From positions 310,001 through 374,000 of the forward strand of contig NZ_BMQC01000001.1 in the NCBI RefSeq assembly GCF_014647915.1: a stretch of DNA of 64,000 bases, given 5' to 3'. The DNA comes from Pilimelia terevasa. GTDB taxonomy: Bacteria; Actinomycetota; Actinomycetes; Mycobacteriales; Micromonosporaceae. Under the pieces are notes generated by a model. It saw only the letters and a program-made list of their open reading frames with translations, made no database searches and had not been told where the DNA came from. Within the stretch, counting starts at the first letter, position 1. Each line of letters begins with the position of its first letter. A program made the position numbers and the translations under genes. Shown here piece after piece: positions 1 to 10,420 of this stretch.

Positions 1-353
1 AGGCCATCGTCCGGGTGCGCATCGTGCCGGGCTCCGGCAAGATCATCTGTAACGGCCGCGAGCTGGAGAACTACTTCCCCAGCAAGGTGCACCAGCAGCT
101 CATCCGCGAGCCGCTGGTGACCGCGGAGAAGCCGGAGATGTTCGACGTCCTGGCCAACCTGCGCGGCGGCGGCATCACCGGCCAGGCCGGCGCGCTGCGG
201 CTGGCGATCGCCCGCGCGCTGATCGTCAACGACACCGAGGACCGCCCGGCCCTGAAGAAGGCCGGCTTCCTGACCCGGGACGCCCGCGTCAAGGAGAGCA
301 AGAAGTACGGTCTCAAGAAGGCCCGCAAGGCGCCGCAGTACTCCAAGCGCTAA
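1..353 (+). CDS. rpsI: 30S ribosomal protein S9, 5'-truncated by window edge
   Basis: This is the C-terminal part of ribosomal protein S9, a component of the small-subunit head whose C-terminal tail reaches toward the P-site tRNA. The open frame runs from the window edge (first full codon at base 3, reading [13 protein letters not shown]) to a TAA stop. It shows the S9 signatures: the GKI..NGR segment, a GGG-rich GQAGALR.AIARAL stretch and the basic tail ending QYSKR. The true start, and normally rplM, lie off the left edge. The GTG at base 15 is an internal Val codon. glmM follows after a terminator-like hairpin, an order common in actinobacteria. Confidence 0.97.
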   Translation, partial: AIVRVRIVPGSGKIICNGRELENYFPSKVHQQLIREPLVTAEKPEMFDVLANLRGGGITGQAGALRLAIARALIVNDTEDRPALKKAGFLTRDARVKESKKYGLKKARKAPQYSKR

Positions 354-372
354 CCGCCAGCACGGCACGGGT

Positions 373-420
373 GGCCGGGCGCGTCCTCAGCAGGGGGCGT
401 GTCCGGCCACCGGCCTTTTT
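373..420 (+). terminator. terminator after rpsI
   Basis: An 11-bp stem (bases 373-383 with 398-408, two G-U pairs) is followed within 8 bases by TTTTT at 416-420. It lies between the rpsI stop and the glmM ribosome-binding site, so it probably ends the ribosomal-protein transcript. Confidence 0.6.
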
Positions 421-455
421 CGCTCTGCTCATCGACAACGGTGGAGGTCTCGCAC

Positions 456-1823
456 ATGGGTCGACTCTTCGGTACCGACGGGGTGCGCGGGCGGGCCAAC
501 GCCGACCTGACCCCCGAACTGGCACTCTCCGTCGCGCTCGCGGCGGCGCACGTGCTCGCCGAGAGCGACCGCAGCCATCCGCCCCTCGCCGTCGTCGGCC
601 GCGACCCGCGGGCCAGCGGCGAGATGCTGGAGGCGGCCGTCGTCGCCGGCCTGACCAGTGCCGGGGCGAACGTGGTGCGCGTCGGCGTGCTGCCCACTCC
701 CGGCGTGGCGTACCTGACCGCGGAGACCAACGCCGATCTCGGCGTCATGCTGTCGGCCTCGCACAACCCGATGCCCGACAACGGGATCAAGCTGTTCGCC
801 GCCGGCGGCCACAAGCTGCCCGACGACGTGGAGCGGGAGATCGAGAGCGCCATCGAGGCAGCCGCCAGCGGCGATCCGGCGACGGCGTGGCAGCGCCCCC
901 TCGGCGCCCGGGTCGGCCGCGTCAACGACCTGCTCGACGGCGCCGACCACTACGTCAAGCACCTGCTCGGCAGCGTCGCCGCCCCGCTGGCCGGGGTGAA
1001 GGTCGTCGTCGACTGCGCCAACGGCGCCGCGGCCGACATCGCCCCGGTCGCGTACCGCGAGGCCGGCGCCGAGGTGGTGGCGATCCACGCCGCGCCCGAC
1101 GGGTACAACATCAACGACAACTGCGGGTCGACCCACCTCGACCAGGTCGCCGCGGCCGTCCGCGAGCACGGCGCCGACCTCGGGCTCGCCCACGACGGCG
1201 ACGCCGACCGCTGCCTGGCGGTGGCCGCCGACGGCAGCACCGTCGACGGCGACCAGATCATGGCGATCCTCGCCCTGGCGATGCGCGAGGCCGGCACCCT
1301 GACCGGCGACACGCTGGTCACCACCGTGATGAGCAACCTCGGCCTCAAGATCGCCATGACGGGCGCCGGCATCCACCTGGTGGAGACCAAGGTCGGTGAC
1401 CGGTACGTGCTGGAGGCGCTGCGGCACGGCGGCTACGCCCTCGGCGGCGAGCAGAGCGGGCACCTCGTGCTCCCCGCGCACGCCACGACCGGCGACGGCG
1501 TACTCACCGGCCTCCAGCTCATGGCCCGCATGGCCGCCACCGGTGCGTCGCTGGCCGCCCTGGCGTCGGTGGTGACGCCGCTGCCGCAGGTGCTGCTGAA
1601 CGTGCCGGTGGGGGACCGCGCGCGCGGGGCGGGCGCCCCGGCGGTCCAGGCCGCGGTCGCCGAGGCCGAGGCGCAGCTCGCCGGCACCGGCCGAGTTCTG
1701 CTGCGGCCCTCCGGCACCGAACTGCTGGTCCGGGTCATGGTGGAGGCGGCGACCGGGGACGTGGCCCGCGAGGTCGCCGAGCGGGTGGCCGTACAGGTCC
1801 GCCTGGCGAGCCCCGCGGAGTAG
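456..1823 (+). CDS. glmM: phosphoglucosamine mutase
   Basis: GlmM converts glucosamine-6-phosphate to glucosamine-1-phosphate, the step after GlmS on the way to UDP-GlcNAc and peptidoglycan. The protein is 455 aa, the normal family length. It opens with [12 protein letters not shown] and carries the active-site loop SASHNP. The phosphorylated serine falls at residue 102, the same number as in E. coli. The metal-binding loop DGDADRC and a C-terminal phosphate loop RPSGTE are present. The start is the ATG at 456 behind GGTGGAGG; an upstream in-frame start would add 19 residues not typical of the family. glmS lies 1.5 kb downstream. Confidence 0.97.
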   Translation: MGRLFGTDGVRGRANADLTPELALSVALAAAHVLAESDRSHPPLAVVGRDPRASGEMLEAAVVAGLTSAGANVVRVGVLPTPGVAYLTAETNADLGVMLSASHNPMPDNGIKLFAAGGHKLPDDVEREIESAIEAAASGDPATAWQRPLGARVGRVNDLLDGADHYVKHLLGSVAAPLAGVKVVVDCANGAAADIAPVAYREAGAEVVAIHAAPDGYNINDNCGSTHLDQVAAAVREHGADLGLAHDGDADRCLAVAADGSTVDGDQIMAILALAMREAGTLTGDTLVTTVMSNLGLKIAMTGAGIHLVETKVGDRYVLEALRHGGYALGGEQSGHLVLPAHATTGDGVLTGLQLMARMAATGASLAALASVVTPLPQVLLNVPVGDRARGAGAPAVQAAVAEAEAQLAGTGRVLLRPSGTELLVRVMVEAATGDVAREVAERVAVQVRLASPAE

Positions 1824-1877
1824 CCGCACCGCGCCGGGGTCGAGAGCGGAACCGGTCGCCGCCGGGCGGGGTGTGGG

Positions 1878-2975
1878 TCAGCGGCGGATGAGGTCGAAGC
1901 AGCTCACCTTGGCGTTGCCGCCGGTCACCCTGCGCTCCACGCGGGCGACGCCGCCCCGGAGGATCCGGCAGCTTAGCCGGCCGGATCCGCGGGCCGACCG
2001 CGACGCCTCGACGCGCACTGCGACGGACTCCTGCCCGGGCAGGAAGGTGAACCGCCACGGCAGCCGCGCCTGCGTGAACCGCTCCACCCCGCCGTCGCTG
2101 CGGAACAGCGCGATCTTCGCCGGGCCGTCCCCGCCCACCTCCACCACCACCTGGTCGGCGCGCGGGGCCGCGCTGGTGCGCGCCGCCGCCGAGCCGGCCG
2201 TCCGCTGGCGTCCCGTGCGGCCGGGGGTCGCCCTGGCGGCGGGGGGCGACCCGACGGTGGGCCTGGCCCTGGGCGTCGGCACGTCGGGGGCCGGCGACGG
2301 GACCTCGCCCGGGGCGGCCGCGCCCGGCGACAGCGTCGGCGCGGCGGTCGGGGCGTCCGCGCTCCGCAGCCGCACCACGACGACCCCGCAGGTGAGCAGC
2401 AGCAGGGCGGACAGGACGAGGACGGCGACCGGCAGGAGCCGCTGCCGGCGCCCCCCGCCGGCGGCGCCCGGCGCCGCCGGCGGCCGACCGGGCACGAACG
2501 GGGTCGGCGGCGGCCCCGCCGCCGGCACGGTCGCCGGCAGCCCGCCGCCCGGCAGGGCCGGCTGCCCGGCCGGCTGCCCGCCGCTCGGCAGGGCCGGTTG
2601 CCCGGCCGGCTGCTCGTCGACAGGTGGGTCCGGCTGCCCGACCGGCAAGGCTGGCTGCCCGGCCGGCAGCGCCGGCCGCTGGTCGGTGGCGGGGGCGGCT
2701 GTCGGGGAGATCGGAACGGCCGCCGGCTGGTCAGGTGCGGGCGCTGGCGCGGCGGGGATGCTGGTCGGTTCGGCGGCGGCCGGTGGCGCCGCGGTGGCCG
2801 GCTCGGCCGCGGCCGGCGGCGTCGCGGTGGCCGGTTCCACGGCGGCCGGTTCCACGGCGGCCGGCGGCGTCGCGGTGGCCGGCGGGGCCGGCTCGGCCGG
2901 TGGTGCTGTCCGGGGAGGGGGCGCGTCCGCGTCGGGGGGATCCGGCGGACCGGGATCCGGCGGTGGTGCAGACAC
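1878..2975 (-). CDS. proline/alanine-rich single-pass membrane protein of unknown function
   Basis: A 365-aa protein on the minus strand between glmM and glmS. I chose the GTG at 2975 because GGGAGGT precedes it by 7 bases; a longer frame to 3173 has no such site. Residues 1 to about 190 are low-complexity Pro/Ala/Glu/Gln with imperfect repeats such as TATPPAA.EPA and GQPALP. One membrane helix follows (around PVAVLVLSALLLL), then another Pro/Ala linker and a compact C-terminal domain of about 85 aa rich in Val, Arg and Phe. Topology suggests a cytoplasmic or crosswall Pro-rich tail and an extracytoplasmic small domain. I do not recognise the C-terminal domain. Its place between two amino-sugar genes hints at an envelope role, but that is inference. 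Confidence 0.75.
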   Translation of the reverse strand: MSAPPPDPGPPDPPDADAPPPRTAPPAEPAPPATATPPAAVEPAAVEPATATPPAAAEPATAAPPAAAEPTSIPAAPAPAPDQPAAVPISPTAAPATDQRPALPAGQPALPVGQPDPPVDEQPAGQPALPSGGQPAGQPALPGGGLPATVPAAGPPPTPFVPGRPPAAPGAAGGGRRQRLLPVAVLVLSALLLLTCGVVVVRLRSADAPTAAPTLSPGAAAPGEVPSPAPDVPTPRARPTVGSPPAARATPGRTGRQRTAGSAAARTSAAPRADQVVVEVGGDGPAKIALFRSDGGVERFTQARLPWRFTFLPGQESVAVRVEASRSARGSGRLSCRILRGGVARVERRVTGGNAKVSCFDLIRR

Positions 2976-3319
2976 GCGGTACCTCCCGGGCGGATGCGGC
3001 CGTCGTCCCACGCTACCGCCGGCCGGGGGCCTGGTCGTGGCGAAACCGGCGGCCGGCGGGCCGATGGGCAGCCGGCCGGAGCGGTCCGCCGGCCGGGCCG
3101 TGGGGCAGCGCCCGTCGGACACGGTCCGTCCGCCGGGGTACCCCGGTCGGCGGAGTACCGCGGGGTAGTCCACTCCGCAGCTACACCGATTGTCAGAGAT
3201 GTCCGAACTCTCGGCTATCCGCCCGCAACTGATCGGATCGGTAAATCAATCAACCGGCCTGCTCGAAACAAGGTGATCCGCGCAGGTGTCCTGCGCGTTC
3301 GTGCGTTACGCTGCTGGCC
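2976..3319. other. divergent intergenic region upstream of glmS
   Basis: 344 bases between the divergent membrane-protein gene and glmS. The distal part (3175-3275) is relatively AT-rich for this genome. I see a -10-like TACGCT just before glmS and no clear -35. I see no coding potential. Confidence 0.5.
3307..3312 (+). promoter_or_regulatory. -10 element for leaderless glmS
   Basis: TACGCT ends 7 bases before the glmS ATG. No Shine-Dalgarno sequence is present, so transcription probably begins at the start codon. No convincing -35. Confidence 0.5.
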
Positions 3320-5215
<1,896 letters not shown>

Positions 5216-5240
5216 CGACGGCCGTCGGCGCGCGGGTGGC

Positions 5241-5246
5241 TATCCT
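5241..5246 (+). promoter_or_regulatory. -10 element for leaderless acpS
   Basis: TATCCT followed by 6 bases and the GTG start of acpS; no Shine-Dalgarno sequence lies between. Confidence 0.5.
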
Positions 5247-5252
5247 GGCGGC

Positions 5253-5621
5253 GTGGTCGTCGGAGTGGGTATCGATGTGGTCCGGGTGGCGCGCTTCGCG
5301 CAGGCGCTCGGCCGCACGCCGCTGCTCGCCGACCGGCTGTTCACCGAGGCCGAGCGCCGGACGCCGGCCGGCAACGAGCGCACCGCGGAGTCGCTGGCCG
5401 CGCGGTTCGCCGCCAAGGAGGCGGTCGCCAAGGCGCTCGGCGCCCCGCGCGGCCTGCACTGGCACGACTGCGAGGTCGTCGCGGACCCCGACGGCCGCCC
5501 CTGGCTGACAGTGTCGGGAACCGTGGCGGCGGCGGCCGACGAGCGCGGCATCCGCCGCTGGCACCTGTCGCTCTCCCACGACGGCGGCCTGGCCACGGCC
5601 CTGGTCGTCGCCGAGTCCTGA
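5253..5621 (+). CDS. acpS: holo-[acyl-carrier-protein] synthase
   Basis: AcpS transfers 4'-phosphopantetheine from CoA to the serine of acyl carrier proteins, activating fatty-acid (and often polyketide) synthesis. At 122 aa it is the usual size for the trimeric AcpS class. Both signature motifs are present: GIDVV with the Mg-binding Asp8, and [11 protein letters not shown] with Glu56. The C-terminal SLSHDGGLA strand is also typical. It starts with GTG at 5253 directly behind a TATCCT hexamer, so a leaderless mRNA is likely. The glmS-acpS-nnr order is shared with many actinobacteria. Confidence 0.95.
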   Translation: MVVGVGIDVVRVARFAQALGRTPLLADRLFTEAERRTPAGNERTAESLAARFAAKEAVAKALGAPRGLHWHDCEVVADPDGRPWLTVSGTVAAAADERGIRRWHLSLSHDGGLATALVVAES

Positions 5622-5734
5622 CCCACCCCCTCCTGCATGTCGCGCCGTGCGCGGCCTCGGACGGCGGTTGCGGGGGAGCGGGATGTCGGTGGAAGGGCGG
5701 CGGGGGTGGGGCGGGAGTGCTATCACTGGCGGTC

Positions 5735-7216
5735 ATGGACAGTCTGCGGGCGGCGTACCGGGTGGCGGATGTGCGGGCGGCCGAGGCCGGGTTGGCGGCC
5801 ACCGTGCCCGGCGGCACGTTGATGGCCCGGGCCGCCGCCGGGCTCGCCCGCCGCTGCGGCACCCTGCTGGGGGAATCGGGCGGCCGGTACGGCGCCCGGG
5901 TGCTGCTGCTGGTGGGGGTCGGCGACAACGGCGGCGACGCGCTGCTCGCCGGTGCCCGGCTTGCCCGGCAGGGGGTGGCGGTCGGCGCGCTGCCCCTGGA
6001 CCCGGCCCGCACCCACGCGGCGGGCCTGGCGGCGCTGCGCGCGGCGGGCGGCCGCGTGGTGGACGCGGTACCCGACCGGGTGGACCTCGTGGTCGACGGG
6101 ATCGTCGGGCTGGGGTCGGCGGGGGGACTGCGGCCCGCGGCCGCCGCGGCCGCCGCGGCCGCGAGAGCCGCCCGGCCGCGGGCGGGCACCCGGCCGGTGG
6201 TCGTCGCCGCCGACCTGCCCAGCGGCGTCGCGCCCGACACCGGGGACGTGCCGGGCGCGGCCGTGCCCGCCGACGTGACCGTGGCGTTCGGCTGCCTCAA
6301 GCCGGGACTGGTGGTCGGCGCCGGGGCGAGGTGTGCGGGGCGGGTCGAGGTGGTGGACATCGGGCTCGGTCCGTGGCTGCGGGCGGGCCCGGCGCTGCGC
6401 GTCGCCACCGAGGCCGACGTCGCGCGCTGGTGGCCGCGCCCCGGCCGGGTCACGGACAAGTACCGGCGGGGCGTCGTCGGGCTGGCCACCGGGTCGGCCG
6501 GCTACCCGGGCGCCGCGGTGCTGTCCGCGGCGGGGGCGTCGGCCGGGCCGGCGGGGATGCTCCGGTACGCCGGTCCCGCGCGGGCGGCCGTGCTCGCGGC
6601 GCACCCGCAGGTGGTGGCGACCGGCGCGGTGGCGGAGGCCGGCCGGGTCCAGGCGTGGGTCTGCGGCTGCGGGCTGGGGACCGACGCCGCCGCGGCGGCG
6701 ACGCTGCGGGCGGTCCTGGCCGCGCCGGTGCCGGCGGTGCTGGACGCCGACGCCCTCACCCTGCTGGTCGACGGCGGGATGGCGGACCTGCTGCGGGACC
6801 GGGCGGCGGGGGTGGTCCTGACACCGCACGACGGGGAGTTCCGGCGGCTGGCGGGCGCCGATCCGGGCGCCGACCGGGTCGACGCGGCCCAGCGGCTGGC
6901 CGCCTGGACCCGGTGCGTCGTGCTGCTCAAGGGGGACCGGACGGTCGTCGCCGACCCGGCGGGCGAGACCTGGGTCAGCCCGACCGGTACCGCGGCACTG
7001 GCCAGCGCCGGTACCGGGGACGTCCTGGCCGGGCTGCTCGGCGCGCTGCTGGCGGCGCGGGTGCCCCCGCTGCGGGCGGCGGTCGCGGCCGCGTACCTGC
7101 ACGGCCGGGCGGGCCGCGCCGCCGCGGCGGCGGGCGCGGTCACGGCGCCGGACGTGGCGGCCGCGCTGCGCCGCGTGGTCCCCCGGACGGGCGAACCCGA
7201 TCCTGTCCGCGACTGA
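5735..7216 (+). CDS. nnr: bifunctional NAD(P)H-hydrate epimerase / ADP-dependent (S)-NAD(P)H-hydrate dehydratase
   Basis: This enzyme repairs hydrated NADH and NADPH (NAD(P)HX). An N-terminal YjeF_N epimerase half interconverts the R and S forms, and a C-terminal YjeF_C ribokinase-like half dehydrates the S form using ADP. The 493-aa product has the epimerase loop GVGDNGGDA near residue 60. The dehydratase motifs are TPHDGEF, LLKGDRTVV and the nucleotide-binding ASAGTGDVLAG. The ATG at 5735 is preferred; a GTG 18 bases upstream would place the -10-like TATCAC inside the gene. A long Ala run lies at about residues 130-145 between conserved blocks. Confidence 0.93.
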   Translation: MDSLRAAYRVADVRAAEAGLAATVPGGTLMARAAAGLARRCGTLLGESGGRYGARVLLLVGVGDNGGDALLAGARLARQGVAVGALPLDPARTHAAGLAALRAAGGRVVDAVPDRVDLVVDGIVGLGSAGGLRPAAAAAAAAARAARPRAGTRPVVVAADLPSGVAPDTGDVPGAAVPADVTVAFGCLKPGLVVGAGARCAGRVEVVDIGLGPWLRAGPALRVATEADVARWWPRPGRVTDKYRRGVVGLATGSAGYPGAAVLSAAGASAGPAGMLRYAGPARAAVLAAHPQVVATGAVAEAGRVQAWVCGCGLGTDAAAAATLRAVLAAPVPAVLDADALTLLVDGGMADLLRDRAAGVVLTPHDGEFRRLAGADPGADRVDAAQRLAAWTRCVVLLKGDRTVVADPAGETWVSPTGTAALASAGTGDVLAGLLGALLAARVPPLRAAVAAAYLHGRAGRAAAAAGAVTAPDVAAALRRVVPRTGEPDPVRD

Positions 7217-7283
7217 CCGCGCCGTCGGCGGCCCGGTGCGCGACCGGCCCGGTGCGGGAGAGGGGTCGAGCGGCCCGACGTGG

Positions 7284-7319
7284 TCGAGCCCCGCGTACAG
7301 GGCAGGACGCGGGGCTCGA
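7284..7319. terminator. bidirectional terminator between nnr and cold-shock gene
   Basis: A perfect 13-bp GC-rich stem (7284-7296 with 7307-7319) and a 10-base loop lie between two convergent genes. There is no U-tract, as at most convergent junctions in this window. Confidence 0.75.
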
Positions 7320-7350
7320 ACGTATCCGGCTATACCTCGCCGGAGGAGGC

Positions 7351-7554
7351 TTACAGCGGGCGGACCTCTTCGGCCTGCGGGCCCTTGGGGCCCTTGCCGA
7401 TCTCGAACTCGACCCGCTGGTTCTCCTCCAGCGACCGGTAGCCGCTGGTCTGGATGGCCGAGAAGTGGACGAAGACGTCGTTACCGCCCTCGTCAACGGT
7501 GATGAACCCGTAGCCCTTTTCGGCGTTGAACCACTTGACGGTTCCCTGTGCCAT
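7351..7554 (-). CDS. cold-shock domain protein (CspA family)
   Basis: A 67-aa single-domain cold-shock protein, a small nucleic-acid chaperone that binds single-stranded RNA and DNA. It opens [18 protein letters not shown], containing the RNP1 motif KGYGFI, followed by RNP2 VFVHFSAI. The ATG at 7554 is preceded by AGGAAGG. Upstream in-frame codons would add 32 residues that do not belong to the fold. The end EEVRPL is usual for actinobacterial CspA/ScoF-type proteins. The gene has its own promoter and is transcribed against nnr. Confidence 0.96.
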   Translation of the reverse strand: MAQGTVKWFNAEKGYGFITVDEGGNDVFVHFSAIQTSGYRSLEENQRVEFEIGKGPKGPQAEEVRPL

Positions 7555-7598
7555 TGCTGGCCTTCCTGATGGTGCGGACATAACTAGCGCAAGCAGGC

Positions 7599-7623
7599 AA
7601 TATAGACCACTTCGCGCAGTGGT
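7599..7623 (-). promoter_or_regulatory. cold-shock gene promoter overlapped by an inverted repeat
   Basis: On the minus strand a -10 hexamer TATATT (7604-7599) predicts a 5' leader of about 38 bases. Immediately upstream, ACCACT (7606-7611) and AGTGGT (7618-7623) form a perfect 6-bp inverted repeat with a 6-base spacer. This places it in the -35/-10 spacer, where a repressor could block polymerase. Confidence 0.5.
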
Positions 7624-7697
7624 AACTGTACACCGGGTAGGGGCTTTCACGCCGCCGTGGCGCGATTCCGCTGCTCCTCATCCGGGAAACCGTTCAG

Positions 7698-7703
7698 TAG
7701 GCT
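7698..7703 (+). promoter_or_regulatory. -10 element for leaderless alr
   Basis: TAGGCT ends 7 bases before the alr ATG at 7711; no Shine-Dalgarno sequence lies between. Confidence 0.5.
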
Positions 7704-7710
7704 GTCGGCC

Positions 7711-8820
7711 ATGTGGCAGGCCGAGATGCGCATCGACACAGCGACGATCCGTGACAATGTGGCCGGGCTCCGCGCCGGTACGCCCGCGGCCCTGATGGCC
7801 GTGGTGAAGGCGGACGGGTACGGCCACGGCGCCGTGCCCAGCGCCCGGGCCGCGCTGGCCGGCGGGGCGACCTGGCTGGGCGTCTGCACCCTGGGCGAGG
7901 CCGCCGAGCTGCGCGCCGCGGGCATCGACGCGCCGGTCCTGGCGTGGCTGACCGGGACGGGCGACGACTACGCCGCCGCCGTGCGCACCGACGTCGACCT
8001 GTCGGCCGCCGCGGTCGGGGGCCTGGACGAGATCGCCGCGGCGGCCGCCCGGGTGGGCCGGGCCGCGCGGGTGCACCTCAAGGTCGACACCGGACTGGCC
8101 CGCGGCGGCGCGACGCCGGCCGACTGGCCCGCGCTGGTCGAGGCGGCGGCCAAGCACGCGGCCGCCGGCGCCGTCGAGGTGATCGGCGTGTGGAGCCACT
8201 TCGTGTACGCGGACGTGCCCGAGCACCCCACCACCGACCGGCAGCTCGGCGTGTTCCGGGAGGCCCTGGCCGTCGCCGAGCGGATCGGCGTCACCCCGCA
8301 GCTACGGCACATCGCCAACTCGGCGGCCACGCTGGCCCGCCCTGACGCGCACTTCGACCTGGTCCGCCCCGGCCTGGCCTGCTATGGGCTGTCGCCGATC
8401 GCGGGGCGGCGGTACGGGCTGCGGCCGGCCATGACCGTCCGCGCGCGGGTGGTGCTGACCAAGCGGGTGCCGGCGGGCACCGCGGTCGCGTACGGGCACA
8501 CGTACACCACCGACCGGGAGACGACCCTGGCGCTGCTGCCGCTCGGGTACGCCGACGGGGTGCCGCGGGCCGCGTCCAACGCCGGTGCCGTCCTGCTGGG
8601 CGGCGAGGTCCGGCCCGTCGCCGGGCGGGTGAGCATGGATCAGATCGTGGTCGACTGCGGCGACGCCCCGGTGGCGCCCGGCGACGTGGCGACCCTGTTC
8701 GGCCCGGACCGGCCCACCGTCGACGACTGGGCCGCCGCGGCCGGCACGATCAACTACGAGATCGTGACGCGGTTCGGCAGCGCCCGGGTGCCGCGGGTGT
8801 ACGAGGGGCTCGACGGGTGA
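7711..8820 (+). CDS. alr: alanine racemase
   Basis: Alr is a PLP enzyme that interconverts L- and D-alanine, supplying D-Ala for peptidoglycan. The 369-aa product has the PLP lysine at residue 33 in AVVKADGYGHG. The second catalytic residue is the Tyr of the AYGHTYT segment in the C-terminal beta domain, and VSMDQIVVDCG is conserved. I chose the ATG at 7711 because a TAGGCT hexamer sits 7 bases before it and family members begin at about this point; an in-frame upstream start adds 18 residues with no site. The stop overlaps the next start by 4 bases (GTGA), so the hydrolase is translationally coupled. Confidence 0.96.
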   Translation: MWQAEMRIDTATIRDNVAGLRAGTPAALMAVVKADGYGHGAVPSARAALAGGATWLGVCTLGEAAELRAAGIDAPVLAWLTGTGDDYAAAVRTDVDLSAAAVGGLDEIAAAAARVGRAARVHLKVDTGLARGGATPADWPALVEAAAKHAAAGAVEVIGVWSHFVYADVPEHPTTDRQLGVFREALAVAERIGVTPQLRHIANSAATLARPDAHFDLVRPGLACYGLSPIAGRRYGLRPAMTVRARVVLTKRVPAGTAVAYGHTYTTDRETTLALLPLGYADGVPRAASNAGAVLLGGEVRPVAGRVSMDQIVVDCGDAPVAPGDVATLFGPDRPTVDDWAAAAGTINYEIVTRFGSARVPRVYEGLDG

Positions 8821-9926
8821 GGATCCCGCGCCGGGCCGGCATCGTCAGCGCCGCCGTCGGGCTCGCGGCCGCGGGCCTGGCCGCCGGGTACGCCGCGCAG
8901 CGGGCGTGGGTGCGGCGCAGCCGCGGCGGCGCCGACCCGTACGCCGACGAGCCGTTCGGGGACCTGCCCAGCGACGAGGTGCGGCTGGTGACCGCCGCGG
9001 ACGGCACCGACCTGTACGTCGAGGTGGTCGAGCCCACCGACGGAATCGAGCTGGACTTCGCCGTCGGCGGCGTCGCGCTGCCGCCCGCCGACCCGACCAT
9101 CGTCTTCGTGCACGGCTTCTGCCTGGACATGGGCACCTTCCACTTCCAGCGCCGGACCCTCACCCGCCGCGGCGACCACCGGATGGTCTTCTACGACCAG
9201 CCCGGCCACGGCCGCTCCAAGAGCCTGGCCTCGGGCGAGTACCGCCTCTCCGCGCTCGGCGACGCCCTGCGCGCCGTCATCGACGAGACCACCGGCGACG
9301 GGCCGGTGGTGCTGGTCGGCCACTCGATGGGCGGCATGGCGGTGATGGCGCTCGCCGAGCGGCACCCGGACCTGTTCACCGGCCGGGTCGCCGGGGTCGT
9401 GCTGATGTCGACCTCCGGCAGCGTGCTGGGCGGCGCGCGGATCGGGCTGCCGACGCTGGCGGCGCGGTTCGCCCGGCCGCTGCTGCCGCTGGTGCACCAC
9501 GGCGCCCGGCTGACCGGTCCCGTGATCGACCAGGCCCGGCGCGCGTCGGCCGACCTCGCGTACCTGCTCACCCGCCGGTACGGCTTCGGCGGGCCGGCGC
9601 CGAGCCCGGCCCTGGTGTCGTACGTGGAGCGGATGAACGCGCGGACCTCCGCCGAGACCGTGGCCCGCTACCTGCGTACCCTGGGCACGCACGCGCGGCA
9701 CCCCGCGCTGGCCGCGCTGCGCGACGTACCCACCCTGGTCATCGTCGGCGGCCGCGACGTGATCACCCCACCGGAGCACTCCGAGGAGATCGTGCAGCAC
9801 CTCCCCGACGCCGCGCTGGTCACCGTGCCCGACAGCGGCCACGTCGTCATGCTGGAGCACCCCGACGAGGTCGACGCGGCCCTGCTCGCCTTCCTGGACC
9901 GCGTCATGCCCGGCGGCGACGCGTGA
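8817..9926 (+). CDS. alpha/beta-fold hydrolase with N-terminal membrane anchor
   Basis: A 369-aa alpha/beta hydrolase of unknown substrate, conserved next to alr in actinobacteria. Residues 7-28 form a hydrophobic segment after RIPRRAG, suggesting a membrane anchor or signal anchor. The fold shows the oxyanion HGFCLDMG, the nucleophile elbow GHSMGG, a later Asp in GGRDVITP and the catalytic His in DSGHVVMLEH. It overlaps alr and tsaE by 4 bases each, forming a coupled alr-hydrolase-tsaE-ung operon. Esterase or lipase activity is plausible, but nothing in the sequence fixes the substrate. Confidence 0.9.
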   Translation: MRIPRRAGIVSAAVGLAAAGLAAGYAAQRAWVRRSRGGADPYADEPFGDLPSDEVRLVTAADGTDLYVEVVEPTDGIELDFAVGGVALPPADPTIVFVHGFCLDMGTFHFQRRTLTRRGDHRMVFYDQPGHGRSKSLASGEYRLSALGDALRAVIDETTGDGPVVLVGHSMGGMAVMALAERHPDLFTGRVAGVVLMSTSGSVLGGARIGLPTLAARFARPLLPLVHHGARLTGPVIDQARRASADLAYLLTRRYGFGGPAPSPALVSYVERMNARTSAETVARYLRTLGTHARHPALAALRDVPTLVIVGGRDVITPPEHSEEIVQHLPDAALVTVPDSGHVVMLEHPDEVDAALLAFLDRVMPGGDA

Positions 9927-10420
9927 CCGGCGCGGCGGCGCGGCCGGACGCGGCGGGCCCGGTGGTCGAGGTGCGCTGCGCGACCGTGGAGGAGACCCGG
10001 GCGTTCGGCGCGCGGCTGGCCGCCGTGGCCCGGCCCGGCGACCTGATCCTGCTGTCCGGGCCGCTGGGCGCGGGCAAGACGGCGCTGGCGCAGGGCATCG
10101 GGGCGGGGCTGGGCGTGGCCGGGCCGGTCACCTCGCCGACGTTCGTGATCGCGCGCGTGCACCCGGGCGCGCCCGCGCTGGTCCACGTGGACGCGTACCG
10201 GCTCGGCGGCACCGCGGACCCCGTCGGCGAGATCGACGCCCTGGACCTGGACGCCTCGCTGGAGGAGTCGGTGACCGTCGTCGAATGGGGTGAGGGGATG
10301 GTCGAGCGGCTCGCCGAGGCGCACCTGCACGTGCGGCTGGAGCGGCGGCCCGACGACAGCCGCGCGGTGGCGCTGTACGCCCGGGGCGGGGACTGGGCGC
10401 GGCGGGCGGCCGCGGCGTGA
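9923..10420 (+). CDS. tsaE: tRNA threonylcarbamoyladenosine biosynthesis ATPase TsaE
   Basis: TsaE is the ATPase that works with TsaB and TsaD to add the t6A modification to ANN-decoding tRNAs. The product is 165 aa, starting at a GTG that overlaps the hydrolase stop by 4 bases. It has the Walker A motif GPLGAGKT, then TSPTFVI and the acidic VEWGEG near the C-terminal third, all TsaE hallmarks. The last bases overlap the ung start. tsaB and rimI lie just downstream, but tsaD does not follow them. Confidence 0.95.
   Translation: MTGAAARPDAAGPVVEVRCATVEETRAFGARLAAVARPGDLILLSGPLGAGKTALAQGIGAGLGVAGPVTSPTFVIARVHPGAPALVHVDAYRLGGTADPVGEIDALDLDASLEESVTVVEWGEGMVERLAEAHLHVRLERRPDDSRAVALYARGGDWARRAAAA

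Noticed and set aside
371-1829. Long alternative-frame and opposite-strand ORFs over glmM, glmS, guaB and other genes
   Set aside because: In DNA this GC-rich, shadow frames stay open. They lack signature motifs, and their Arg/Gly/Ala-rich composition contrasts with the clear families in the true frame.
2590-2920. Tandem repeats resembling a CRISPR or satellite
   Set aside because: They are codon-level repeats of Pro/Ala-rich protein sequence, with no constant repeat/spacer structure.
3176-3319. glmS ribozyme in the glmS leader
   Set aside because: The predicted transcript is leaderless, and no ribozyme core is seen. The class is also not expected in actinobacteria.
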